A DNA stretch of 64,000 nt. Source: Rhodopirellula bahusiensis. Lineage in GTDB: Bacteria; Planctomycetota; Planctomycetia; Pirellulales; Pirellulaceae. Positions within the stretch are counted from its first letter, which is position 1, and every line of letters starts with the position of its first letter. A program made the translations under genes and the position numbers. The notes beneath the pieces are model-generated. The model was given only the letters and a program-made list of their open reading frames with translations, was not told the origin of the DNA and made no database searches. Positions 17,726 through 26,754 of this stretch are shown one piece after another. The DNA lies in NCBI RefSeq assembly GCF_002727185.1, contig NZ_NIZW01000007.1:124001-188000 (forward strand), in the 5' to 3' direction.

Positions 17726-20305
17726 ATGGGAACGTGGCGCCGATACCGATTGGATCCCCACGAGTCGTTCCCGTTGATCACCTGGAAGCCACTCCGACTG
17801 ACTGTTGCGATCACTGTGGTCGCCGCGATGGAAATTTTCACCGGCGGACTTTTCGCTGCTGAAGTTCCTGCGGAAATGCTGGCTTCGTTGAAGACGCACT
17901 GCATCCAGTGTCATGGTCCAGGTTCAGCCGAAGCGAACTTGCGGGTTGATCAACTGACGGGTGATTTGGCTGACCGAGAGAACGCGTTGAAGTGGATTGA
18001 AATCCGAAACGCGATCAACCTCGGCGAGATGCCTCCCGATGGCGAATCGCCGCTTCCCGTTGACATCATCTCGCAAACTTCGCAGTGGGTTTCGAATGAA
18101 CTGCGAGAAGTCGACCGATCCAGAACTCGGTCGAACAATCAAGTCATGCTGCGTCGGTTGAACCGTCATGAGTACACGCACACGGTGTCCGATCTTCTGT
18201 CGATGAAGTTCCCAACCGGTGAAAGCCCGCTCGACACATTGCCACCCGACGGGACCGCGGAGGGATTCGACAAAGTCAGCACTGCCTTGCTGGTCGACCC
18301 TTCGCTGATGACTCACTACTACCGCGTCGCACGCCGGATCGCGGATCGGTCGATTGTGGATGGTTCACCGGAATACCCGACCGAAACGATGCGGTTGGAA
18401 TTCGAGGAGATCGCCGACAGCCACGCGATTGGATATCTCGTCACACGTCGGGGAATGAATCCGGTCCCAGGTGGCTTGCAACTGATCGAAGGCAGCACGC
18501 GGTCTTTCGGGATGCTTCGTTACCCGGGTCGCAAGGACAACAACGTCGCACCGACCAACGGTTTCTATCGGTTCACCATCCGTGCCGGTGGTGCCCCGGG
18601 CGTCGACGGGGAAGTGCCGCGAATTCGTTTGAAACACAGCCATCCCGATGACTCCATGCAAACGATCATGGAGTACGACGTGACGGCACCTTGGGACTCA
18701 CCCACCGATACCACCGTGACAATTCCGCGAGACACCCTGGGCGGTGAACTCAGCATCGAAATCCTGAACGACACCAAGCTTTCGATGGGCCAACGTCCTG
18801 GCGAAAACTTCATGAGACGAATCAATGAAGTGGGTGAAGCCGGCGACTTCGCCGAATCGCTGCGTCTGGCCGGTCGCAAGGTCGCCGAAGGCTGGGGCGG
18901 AGAACGTTCGACACCCGATCCTGAAAAACTCGACCTGACAAAATTCCCGCGAGTCTTCTTGGATCATTTGGAAGTCGAAGGTCCCTTGTACGATCAATGG
19001 CCGCCGAAAAGCCACACGACCGTCTTGTTCCGCGGCGAAGCAGGAACCGATGACCTGGCATACGCCCGTGAGATCCTCTTGCGACTCTTGCCGATCGCGT
19101 GGCGGCGTCCGATCGACGAACGCGAGGTTGAACCGATCCTTGGAGTCATCCATTCGGAACTCGAAAACGGTGAAACATTCCACGAGGCCATTCGCGTTGG
19201 GTTGGCCGCCACACTGACGTCGCCAAATTTCCTCTACCTCGCAGAAGGAAATGGAAACGACGTCGACAACTCCGCGCTGACCAACCACGAAATCGCCTCG
19301 CGAATGTCGTACTTCCTGTGGTCTTCCATGCCAGACCAGGAACTCTTTCGCGCGGCCAAAGACGGCAAACTGACCGATTCCAAACAACGCAAACGGCAAG
19401 TCGAACGGATGCTGGCGGATCCCAAAATGGATCGGTTCGTCGACAGTTTCGCTCGACAGTGGCTGCAGACCGACACATTCCTGACGTTCACGCCCGACCG
19501 ATCCTTGTACCGGGAATACGACGAGAAACTAGCGGAAGCCTTTGTTCGCGAACCCCTCGAATTCTTTCGTGAGATCTTACGCAGCAACCGAAGCGTGTTG
19601 AACTTTCTTGACTCGGACTTTGTGGTCATCAACGATCGGCTCGCTCGACACTATGGCATCGATGATGTCAGCGGCGAGGAGTTTCGCAAGGTTGATTTAC
19701 CAGCGGATTCCGTGCGTGGTGGGTTGCTGGCGATGGCAGGTGTGCACCAAGCCGGATCGGATGGCACTCGCACCAAACCGGTTTCGCGAGCGGTCTATGT
19801 TCGGGAAGTCTTGTTCAACAACCCGCCGGATCCACCGCCACCCAACGCGGGCGAAGTCGAACCCAACATCCAAGGCCAACGCCTGACCGTCCGAGAACGC
19901 TTGCTGCAGCACCAACAAATCGAAGCCTGCGCGGCCTGCCATCGCTCGCTCGATCCGTATGGGCTAGCGTTGGAGAACTTCAACGTCGTCGGACGGTGGC
20001 GAGAAAAACAAGACGGCGAGAATTTTCGCGGTCGCAATCTGCCTGTGATCGACGCCAGCGGCCGGCTCCCCAATGGCAACGAATTCGCAGGCTTTGATGC
20101 TTTCCGGGAGTTGCTGCTGCAACAAAGCGATCGCTTCCGCCGAGCCTTGGCGGAAAAAGTGTTTGTCTACGCATTTGGCCGCCCCGTCGGACCTGAAGAT
20201 GATGCAACCCTGAATCGCGTCGCCACCGAGATGAAAGCGGAAGGCGACACCTTCCGAGCACTGATTCAATCCATTGTCACCAGCCAGGCATTTGTGTCCC
20301 GATGA
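17726..20305 (+). CDS. DUF1587/1592/1588/1585 planctomycete cytochrome-like protein
   Basis: An 859-residue secreted protein. After a hydrophobic signal (~25-45), a CIQCH motif (C59-H63) begins a haem-binding-like domain. A DUF1587 segment follows (RRLNRHEYTHTVSDLL), then DUF1595/DUF1592 around 430-640, DUF1588 with VSRAVYVREVLFNNPPDPPPPN, a second CxxCH (CAACH, 735-739) and DUF1585 at the end (FRRALAEKVFVYAFGRP). The domain order is standard for the family. The stop codon overlaps the start of the DUF1552 gene (ATGA), and that gene overlaps the next in the same way, giving a tightly coupled three-gene operon. A redox role in polymer breakdown is a common suggestion without proof. Confidence 0.92.
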   Translation: MGTWRRYRLDPHESFPLITWKPLRLTVAITVVAAMEIFTGGLFAAEVPAEMLASLKTHCIQCHGPGSAEANLRVDQLTGDLADRENALKWIEIRNAINLGEMPPDGESPLPVDIISQTSQWVSNELREVDRSRTRSNNQVMLRRLNRHEYTHTVSDLLSMKFPTGESPLDTLPPDGTAEGFDKVSTALLVDPSLMTHYYRVARRIADRSIVDGSPEYPTETMRLEFEEIADSHAIGYLVTRRGMNPVPGGLQLIEGSTRSFGMLRYPGRKDNNVAPTNGFYRFTIRAGGAPGVDGEVPRIRLKHSHPDDSMQTIMEYDVTAPWDSPTDTTVTIPRDTLGGELSIEILNDTKLSMGQRPGENFMRRINEVGEAGDFAESLRLAGRKVAEGWGGERSTPDPEKLDLTKFPRVFLDHLEVEGPLYDQWPPKSHTTVLFRGEAGTDDLAYAREILLRLLPIAWRRPIDEREVEPILGVIHSELENGETFHEAIRVGLAATLTSPNFLYLAEGNGNDVDNSALTNHEIASRMSYFLWSSMPDQELFRAAKDGKLTDSKQRKRQVERMLADPKMDRFVDSFARQWLQTDTFLTFTPDRSLYREYDEKLAEAFVREPLEFFREILRSNRSVLNFLDSDFVVINDRLARHYGIDDVSGEEFRKVDLPADSVRGGLLAMAGVHQAGSDGTRTKPVSRAVYVREVLFNNPPDPPPPNAGEVEPNIQGQRLTVRERLLQHQQIEACAACHRSLDPYGLALENFNVVGRWREKQDGENFRGRNLPVIDASGRLPNGNEFAGFDAFRELLLQQSDRFRRALAEKVFVYAFGRPVGPEDDATLNRVATEMKAEGDTFRALIQSIVTSQAFVSR

Positions 20306-21633
20306 GCAAACCGTCATACAAACCACGACTCAAGACGCTCAACCGCCGGATGCTTCTGCGTGGGGCCAGCACCTGTTTGGCGTTGCCTTGGTTGGAAGCG
20401 ATGCTGCCACGATCTGCCTCCGCCGCGGAATCCACCAAGGTCGTCCCACGGATGGGCATGTTCTACTTTGGCACGGGCATGAACATGCGGCAGTTCTACC
20501 CGGAAGGCTATGGGCAAGACGCGAAAATGTCTCGCATCTTGAAGCCACTGGAAAAGCAACGCGATCAGTTCACGGTTCTGTCGGGAACCTCGCTCAGTCA
20601 CGGTGGCGGTCACGACGGTGCCTACCCGTTTGCGACCTCGATTGCTCGCGGCGAAAAACAAACGATCTCGCCCGATCAATTGGCCGCCGAAGTGCAAGGC
20701 AAGCACACTCGGTTCCCGTCATTGCAATTGTCTGTCAAACGCGGCACTGGCTTTGGTTCGCAAGCTCTGGCGACCATTTCATGGAATCGCCAGGGCATCC
20801 CATTGGCCGCCGAGAATGATCCGCAGACCATTTTCAATCATCTCTTTCGCCCGCCCAACTCCCAACAACTTGTCAAACAAAGTGACGAATTCCGACAACG
20901 CGGCAGTGTGCTCGACGCGGTGTTGTCGGATGCGAAACAATTGCAAACACGACTCAGCCAATCCGATCGTCAACAACTGGACCAATACTTCCATTCCATT
21001 CGCGAAGTCGAAACGACGCTGCGACGCGAAATGGACTGGTCCGATCGTCCCAAACCGTCCCCCAACCTCGATGGGTTTGGTGATTACGAAAAAGCCGTCG
21101 CGCCGGAGGGCAATGGAAAGTTCGTTTACGACACGTACGCGAAATTGATGTACGACCTGATCGCACTGGCGTTTCAAACGGATTCCACGCGTGTGGTCAG
21201 CTACGTCGTTCGAACCGAATTGGCCGGAGGCGTGTACCCGGAATTTGGTGTTTCCAAGGGCTATCACGAACTGACGCACCACGGCAACGACCCAAAGAAC
21301 CTGGAAGAACTTGCCCGGGTCGACACGATCTACATGCAACACTGGAGCCACTTCCTGAACCGCTTGGCATCCATTCGCGAAGGGGAGGGCACCTTGCTGG
21401 ACAACACGTTGCTTGGGTTCTCCAGCGGCATGGGAATTGGGCACAGCAAAGACCTTCTGCCGACAATGATTTCCGGAGGCAGCGGGCTCGGCATCCGTCA
21501 CCAAACGCACCTTCAACTCAAAGACAACACGCCGCTTTCTTCACTGTGGCAAACCATGGTTGAACGGATGGGAGAGAACGTGGACGGTGAGTTCCAGGAC
21601 AGCACCGGAACCATCGGGGAACTTCTCGCATGA
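20302..21633 (+). CDS. DUF1552 domain protein with Tat-like signal
   Basis: A 443-residue DUF1552 protein, the usual partner of DUF1592-type proteins. The N-terminus has NRRMLLRGASTCLALPWLEA (from about residue 14), a twin-arginine-like signal, with likely cleavage after SASA. Conserved pieces include GMFYFGTGMNMRQFYP, FTVLSGTSLSHGGGH, RTELAGG and FSSGMGIGHSK. The fold is related to DUF1501/alkaline phosphatase-like proteins. It starts inside the stop codon of the upstream gene and ends inside the start codon of the downstream gene, so expression of the three is coupled. The function is unproven. Confidence 0.92.
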   Translation: MSKPSYKPRLKTLNRRMLLRGASTCLALPWLEAMLPRSASAAESTKVVPRMGMFYFGTGMNMRQFYPEGYGQDAKMSRILKPLEKQRDQFTVLSGTSLSHGGGHDGAYPFATSIARGEKQTISPDQLAAEVQGKHTRFPSLQLSVKRGTGFGSQALATISWNRQGIPLAAENDPQTIFNHLFRPPNSQQLVKQSDEFRQRGSVLDAVLSDAKQLQTRLSQSDRQQLDQYFHSIREVETTLRREMDWSDRPKPSPNLDGFGDYEKAVAPEGNGKFVYDTYAKLMYDLIALAFQTDSTRVVSYVVRTELAGGVYPEFGVSKGYHELTHHGNDPKNLEELARVDTIYMQHWSHFLNRLASIREGEGTLLDNTLLGFSSGMGIGHSKDLLPTMISGGSGLGIRHQTHLQLKDNTPLSSLWQTMVERMGENVDGEFQDSTGTIGELLA

Positions 21634-22691
21634 TTCGCCCGTGTATCAAACGACTGAGTTCTGCTCTCGTATTGGCAGTGGTTTTGACGCTACCAGGCCA
21701 AGCAGATGAACCGACTCGGCAAACGCAGACTAATTCGATCGGCATGCAGTTCGTTGCAATCGAACCGGGTGAATACCGACGAGGTTTTGGTAAATCGAAC
21801 CAGCGCGATCGCAAATTTGCACTGGTTCATTCCTTCAGCAATCCTCAAGAATTCCGCTTTGATTCGCCAGCGCATTTGGTGGTGCTCACAAAACCGTTTG
21901 AGCTTCAAACCACGGAAGTCACCGTCGCTCAGTTCCGTGCCTTTGTCGAAGCCACCGGGTATCGAACCGACGCCGAAAAGAACGGTGGAGCCTTGGGATG
22001 CTTTCCAGATGAAAAGGACTACGTCGACCGCTTTCGAAAGTCCTCCGATGTGACTTGGAGAACTCCCGGCTTTGAACAATCCGATGATCATCCCGTCGTC
22101 GCCGTCAGTTGGAATGACGCGGTGAAGTTCTGTCAGTGGCTCTCGGAACAGGAAACCGCGACGTATCGCCTGCCGACCGAAGCCGAATGGGAATATGCCT
22201 GTCGTGCTGGTCAATCAACATGGTATTCCTGGGGGAGTGACCCGGACGATGCCTACGTTCATGCCAACGTTGCCGATGGTGCACTCGAGGCTGCTCAGCC
22301 AAACACAACCCGCTATCAGCGGGCGATCAAGCTGGAGGCGAACGACGGCGACGGTGTGGTCTTCACCGCCCGAACCGCTCGCTTCCAACCCAACCCATGG
22401 GGTCTGCATGACATGCACGGCAACGTTTGGGAATGGTGCCAAGATCGTTGGTCGGCCGATCTCTATCGAAACTACCTGGATGACGTCCCCTGGCCGGAAC
22501 GATCAAAGTTCACCGTGACCGATCCGGTGATGCTGGACGAAACACCGCAACATGCTTACGGGGATTGGCGGAGCATGCGAGGCGGTGCATGGACCTGTGC
22601 TCCGGCGTCCGTGCGATGTTCGATCCGCACGTTTGCAGAGGCGGCCGACGCGACGATTTACACGGGGTTTCGAGTCGTCCGAGAACGATGA
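21630..22691 (+). CDS. Formylglycine-generating enzyme-like (SUMF1/FGE-sulfatase domain) protein
   Basis: A 353-residue protein with a signal peptide (~1-25, ending GQA) and one FGE/SUMF domain: NSIGMQFVAIEPGEYRRG, TEVTVAQFRAFVEATGYRT, the VAVSWNDAVKFCQWLSE and RLPTEAEWEYACR core, GLHDMHGNVWEWC and the C-terminal GGAWTC...GFRVVRE. True FGE oxidises the CxPxR cysteine of sulfatases using two cysteines near the end. Here C323 and C330 lie in that region but are 7 apart, not 5. Most homologues in planctomycetes lack this pair, so activity is uncertain but possible. Export argues against acting on cytosolic nascent sulfatases, although secreted bacterial family members of unknown role are common. 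Coupled by ATGA overlap to the DUF1552 gene. Confidence 0.85.
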   Translation: MIRPCIKRLSSALVLAVVLTLPGQADEPTRQTQTNSIGMQFVAIEPGEYRRGFGKSNQRDRKFALVHSFSNPQEFRFDSPAHLVVLTKPFELQTTEVTVAQFRAFVEATGYRTDAEKNGGALGCFPDEKDYVDRFRKSSDVTWRTPGFEQSDDHPVVAVSWNDAVKFCQWLSEQETATYRLPTEAEWEYACRAGQSTWYSWGSDPDDAYVHANVADGALEAAQPNTTRYQRAIKLEANDGDGVVFTARTARFQPNPWGLHDMHGNVWEWCQDRWSADLYRNYLDDVPWPERSKFTVTDPVMLDETPQHAYGDWRSMRGGAWTCAPASVRCSIRTFAEAADATIYTGFRVVRER

Positions 22692-22751
22692 AGCGGATCC
22701 GCTGAACGAAAAGAAACAACACCAACGTGGTGTTGTCTTGGGTGGCTCGTG

Positions 22752-23411
22752 ATGCAACAGTTGTCTTCCATGTCGGAATCACGAAATGTCAGCCACTGGA
22801 TCGACCAAGTCAAAGACGGCGATTCCATTGCCGCCAATCAGATTTGGCAACACTACTATGACCGGCTCGTTCGATCGGTTCGAAACAAACTGTTCGGCCA
22901 AAACCGAGCCGTCTCGGATGAAGAAGACATCGCTCTAAGCGTCTTCGATAGTTTTTATTCAGCGGCTCAAAAGGGCCGTTTTCCGGATTTGTCGGACCGT
23001 GACGATCTGTGGCGTTTGCTGTTAAAAATGTCGGCGCGAAAAGTGGTGGACAAACGTCGCCGTGATCAACGTCAACGACGTGGCGGAAACGTTCAGCTTC
23101 AATCGCTCGACAATCGCGAAGACGACCGAACTTTCATCGAAGCCATCGGCGACGAGCCCTCACCCGAGATGGTTTTGATGATGGAAGAATCGGTCGAACA
23201 ATTTTTTTCGCATTTGGGTGTCGGGAAGTTAAGAGATTTAGCGGGTGCCAAGTTAGAAGGGTATTCAAACGCGGAACTCGCCACACGATTTGGATGCTCT
23301 GAACGGACGATCGAGCGTCGTCTGCACCTCATCCGTGAAAAATGTCAACAGGAACTGTTCGATGAGCATTCGCCAGAAAAAACTACCGATCGCGACCTTG
23401 GAACGAATTGA
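22752..23411 (+). CDS. ECF-type RNA polymerase sigma factor (planctomycete, kinase-linked)
   Basis: About 219 residues. The ATG at 22752 has GGTGG 6 bases upstream. Region 2 covers about 15-105 (AANQIWQHYYDRLVRSVRNK, then DEEDIALSVFDSFY and LLLKMSARKVVDKRRRD), with a short linker and region 4 at about 150-205, containing the helix-turn-helix LEGYSNAELATRFGCSERTIERRL. This fits the planctomycete ECF groups that are genomically linked with Ser/Thr kinases. The kinase gene starts 50 bases before this gene ends, so the two are translationally coupled. No anti-sigma factor is seen; the kinase may control the sigma factor by phosphorylation. It lies 60 bases after the FGE-like gene and may belong to that operon. 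Confidence 0.9.
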   Translation: MQQLSSMSESRNVSHWIDQVKDGDSIAANQIWQHYYDRLVRSVRNKLFGQNRAVSDEEDIALSVFDSFYSAAQKGRFPDLSDRDDLWRLLLKMSARKVVDKRRRDQRQRRGGNVQLQSLDNREDDRTFIEAIGDEPSPEMVLMMEESVEQFFSHLGVGKLRDLAGAKLEGYSNAELATRFGCSERTIERRLHLIREKCQQELFDEHSPEKTTDRDLGTN

Positions 23412-25113
23412 TGACCTTTGCGCCGAGTTCGAACGCAAATGGCAATCCGACCAATCCCCCTCGATCGAATCGGCTCTGACGGAGGACATTTCACCCGAGG
23501 AGCGAGACGTTTTGTTGGCTGAATTGGTCGTTTTGGATGTCGACTATCGCCGGCGACGATCCGAGAACCCAACCGAACAAGACTACCTGGATCGCTTTCC
23601 CAATAGCGTCTCCGTCATCCGCGACGCGTTCCGCGGGAACGACCAACCCAAGCGAGCCTTCATCCCACCGTCGGTCGAACAACTGGGCGAGCAATTCCCC
23701 AATTTGAAGATCACCGAACTACTCGGCGCGGGCGGAATGGGTGCGGTCTACAAGGCTCGCCAAGAAGGCCTGGATCGTGTCGTTGCTCTCAAAATCCTGC
23801 CGGAAGAATTCGGCCACGATGTCAAATTCGCTTTGCGATTCACTCGCGAAGCACGCACGCTCGCGAAATTGAATCATCCCAACATTGTCTCGGTCTTCGA
23901 ATTCGGACACGTCGGCGACACTTACTACTTCTTGATGGAGTACGTCGATGGATCCACGCTTCGCGATGTCGTTGCTGCAGGTCAGCTGGAACCCGCTCAC
24001 GCGCTCGCGATCGTGCCGCATCTTTGCGACGCACTTCAGTACGCTCATGACAACGGCGTCATCCACCGCGACATCAAGCCGGAAAACATCCTGATGGCCG
24101 TCGATGGCTCAGTGAAGATCGCCGACTTTGGTCTCTCCCGACTCCTCGGCGATGAAAACCAGCCTTCGCCGCTGACGGGCACTCACCAGATCATGGGAAC
24201 GCCACGGTACATGGCACCCGAACAACTCGAAGGTGCACGCGGTGTCGACCATCGTGCTGACATCTACTCGCTCGGCGTGGTCTTCTATGAAATGCTGACG
24301 GGTGAGCTTCCGATCGGTCGCTTCGCGGCACCCTCCAAGAAAGTTCAGATCGATGTTCGGTTGGACGATGTCGTTCTGCGAACGCTCGAGAAAGAACCGC
24401 GGAGGCGTTATCAACGAGCCAGCCAAATCAAATCGGACGTGCAATCCATTGCCTCAGGTGACCGCGCCGCGCTCGCTCCAACCCAGATCGTCGACTCAGC
24501 TTCTCATCGAGACCGCGTTCCTTCCTCAGCTGGAATCCAAGAGCAAGAACTCGCGGGCCGATTGCTCCTGACACGTCGCCAACTCATGGAGCGGGTCAAA
24601 TCAGCGTTGCGACCTTTGGGTGTCGGCCAGGTGCTTCAAATTTTGATCGGAGTCGCTCTCATCGCATTGGGTGCCTACTGCTGGGCCCCCAACACGCACG
24701 TGCCACATCAATTGGTCAGTGGCGTGATCGTGCACGTCTACGGTTTGTTATTGATCATTTCGGCAGCCAACGTCTTGGTTCGAATCAAGCGCATCGACAC
24801 GGCCAAACCGATCACCGAAATTCGCGAAAAGCTCGACGCGGTCAGGCGTTTTTCTTTGTGGGTCGGTCCCGTCATCGGCTTTGCATGGTGGTTGATTTGG
24901 ATCCCCGTCGTCGTGGCAGCAGGGTTCGATCAGGTCCTGCACCCCAACTCACTTTCCCCGTCACTGATTGTGGGCATGATCGGAATCGTGGTCTCCTTTG
25001 GGTTGTACGCGATGGCAATGAAATCAGAACACTGGCGTCAAAAGATCGGCGGCCGAAGTGTCACCAACGCCGAGCGAGAACTCACCGAAATCGAGCAGAC
25101 CAACATCCACTGA
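23362..25113 (+). CDS. Membrane-anchored Ser/Thr protein kinase
   Basis: About 583 residues. The ATG at 23362 has AGGA 8 bases upstream and overlaps the sigma gene. An N-terminal ~110-residue region precedes the kinase domain: glycine loop GAGGMG (122-127), VALK lysine K144, HRDIKPEN (235-242), DFG (D255), and the APEQL segment of the activation end. All catalytic residues are present, so it should be active. After the domain, about four hydrophobic segments lie between 410 and 570 (LIGVALIALGAYCWAP, VYGLLLIISAANVLV, VGPVIGFAWWLIWIPVVVAA, LIVGMIGIVVSFGLYAM). The kinase thus faces the cytosol with a multi-helix membrane domain in place of a large outer sensor. Sigma-factor control is inferred from the overlap. 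Confidence 0.92.
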   Translation: MSIRQKKLPIATLERIDDLCAEFERKWQSDQSPSIESALTEDISPEERDVLLAELVVLDVDYRRRRSENPTEQDYLDRFPNSVSVIRDAFRGNDQPKRAFIPPSVEQLGEQFPNLKITELLGAGGMGAVYKARQEGLDRVVALKILPEEFGHDVKFALRFTREARTLAKLNHPNIVSVFEFGHVGDTYYFLMEYVDGSTLRDVVAAGQLEPAHALAIVPHLCDALQYAHDNGVIHRDIKPENILMAVDGSVKIADFGLSRLLGDENQPSPLTGTHQIMGTPRYMAPEQLEGARGVDHRADIYSLGVVFYEMLTGELPIGRFAAPSKKVQIDVRLDDVVLRTLEKEPRRRYQRASQIKSDVQSIASGDRAALAPTQIVDSASHRDRVPSSAGIQEQELAGRLLLTRRQLMERVKSALRPLGVGQVLQILIGVALIALGAYCWAPNTHVPHQLVSGVIVHVYGLLLIISAANVLVRIKRIDTAKPITEIREKLDAVRRFSLWVGPVIGFAWWLIWIPVVVAAGFDQVLHPNSLSPSLIVGMIGIVVSFGLYAMAMKSEHWRQKIGGRSVTNAERELTEIEQTNIH

Positions 25114-25300
25114 GTCCACTTGAGCAACTCCACTCTCGTCCGCAGAAATCCAACTTCGTCGGCTGTTGAATCGGCCGCAAGTTGTTGATGTTCGTTCGCT
25201 TTGGGTGGATGCCGGACGACATCCACCGGATTAGTCTTGTCTGCATCCAATCTCAAACATTTCCCGCGACGCCCACTCGATCCCTCCGTTCTATCTCACC

Positions 25301-26647
25301 ATGCTTCGTGTCCTGTCCATCTGCGTTGTTTTGCTGTGCACTTGTTTTTCCTACTCAGTGTTATGCAGCGCCGCTGAGCCATCTAGCGTCACACCGCCGC
25401 CCAACATTCTGATGATCTACGCCGACGACCTCGGTTATGAAGCACTGAACTGTTACGGCGGCCTCGACTTTGCCACCCCGAATCTGGATGCGATGGCGGC
25501 GGAAGGCGTTCGGTTCGATCGGGCCTACGCCAGTCCAGTCTGCACGCCCTCGCGAGTCAGCCTCCTGACGGGGCTGTATACGTTTCGCCACTCGCATTTG
25601 GGAGTACTCCCGGTGCACCAGGGAACGCGCCAAAAAGTGGACTTCGCCAAGATGCCCACTTTCGCCCAATTGGTTCGCGCCAACGGGTACGCCACCAGTG
25701 TGACCGGCAAATGGCAGCTGGCTACGCTGGAAGTCTGGCCGAACCATATCCGCGAAGCTGGCTTCGATTCCTGGTGTGTCTGGCAGATCTGGCGTGACGG
25801 AGAGAAAACGTTGCGTCACTGGAATCCGACCTTCAATCAGGACGGACGTGTTCGCGAAGACATCGCACAACGATTTGGCCCCGACGTTCTGGTCGAATAC
25901 GTGATCGACCAAATGACCGAAGCACAAGCGGCACAGCAGCCATTTTTGATTGTCCACAACGAACTGCTTCCGCATGATCCGATCATCGAAACACCTGAGG
26001 ACCAAAAGTTGGGTCGGCAGGCTCGGCTCGCAAACATGATCGGCTACATGGACAAGCTCGTCGGCCGCCTGCTCGAGGCAGTGGAACGACTCGGGATCCG
26101 AGACAACACCTACGTGGTGTTCATGGGTGACAACGGCACGCACGATGTCGACTTTGACAACCCAAAGTCCGGACAACCAGGAGAACGGAAACACACTCGC
26201 CATACGATCGCCGGGAACGTCAACGGCGGCAAGTTCGACCTGAACGATGCGGGCACTCACGTGCCGCTGATTGTGTGGGGACCTCCGTCGGTGCCCGCCG
26301 GCAACGTTTGTGATGACCTGATTGATGTGGTCGATCTGTTTCCCACCTATTGCGAACTGACAAGCACGGCGATCCCTGAATCACTCTCTTTGGACGGTCG
26401 CAGCATTGCGCCGCAAATACACGGCAGCACTGGAAACCCTCGCCAATGGGTGCACCATGCGATCAGTGGAAAAGGCGAGAGCGTGTTCGACGGTTCGTGG
26501 CGTCTCTTCAGTAAGAACCCCCAATTGTGGGACGCACGGCAGTTGCCAGCCGAACCTCCCGCCGCACAACACGATGAGCAAGCCGAATCCGCTCGAGCCC
26601 GACTCGACCAAGTCATTAAAACACTCCATCAAAACGCCGCACAGTGA
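25301..26647 (+). CDS. Secreted sulfatase
   Basis: A 448-residue family S1 sulfatase. The signal peptide ends near CSA (about 24). NILMIYADDLGYEALNCYG carries the metal aspartates near 35-53, and CTPSR (81-85) carries the formylglycine Cys, followed by LLTGLYTFRHSH. Further landmarks are VTGKWQLATLE, VHNELLPHDP in place of the usual NAPHxP segment, and VVFMGDNGTH. It is the third sulfatase of the window and lies 187 bases after the kinase gene, in the same direction. A nested hairpin at 26659-26717 follows. The substrate is unknown. Confidence 0.92.
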   Translation: MLRVLSICVVLLCTCFSYSVLCSAAEPSSVTPPPNILMIYADDLGYEALNCYGGLDFATPNLDAMAAEGVRFDRAYASPVCTPSRVSLLTGLYTFRHSHLGVLPVHQGTRQKVDFAKMPTFAQLVRANGYATSVTGKWQLATLEVWPNHIREAGFDSWCVWQIWRDGEKTLRHWNPTFNQDGRVREDIAQRFGPDVLVEYVIDQMTEAQAAQQPFLIVHNELLPHDPIIETPEDQKLGRQARLANMIGYMDKLVGRLLEAVERLGIRDNTYVVFMGDNGTHDVDFDNPKSGQPGERKHTRHTIAGNVNGGKFDLNDAGTHVPLIVWGPPSVPAGNVCDDLIDVVDLFPTYCELTSTAIPESLSLDGRSIAPQIHGSTGNPRQWVHHAISGKGESVFDGSWRLFSKNPQLWDARQLPAEPPAAQHDEQAESARARLDQVIKTLHQNAAQ

Positions 26648-26658
26648 ACCCCCATGTA

Positions 26659-26717
26659 ATCCCGAAAGAGATCGAACGGAGACAAATCACTCTGCGGTTA
26701 GTGGTCTCATTCGGGAT
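26659..26717. terminator. Nested hairpin between convergent genes
   Basis: ATCCCGAA (26659-26666) pairs with TTCGGGAT (26710-26717); after one mismatch GAGA (26668-26671) pairs with TCTC (26705-26708). Inside, ATCACT (26686-26691) can pair with AGTGGT (26700-26705), overlapping the previous arm by one base. It fills most of the 107-base gap between the sulfatase and lactonase genes and probably ends both transcripts. There is no long T-run. Confidence 0.5.
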
Positions 26718-26754
26718 CGCATGGCAAGCGACAATGATGGCTTCGGCGTGGGAC

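Noticed and set aside
25361-26260. 299-codon reverse frame opposite the third sulfatase
   Set aside because: Antisense shadow; all sulfatase motifs are on the forward strand.
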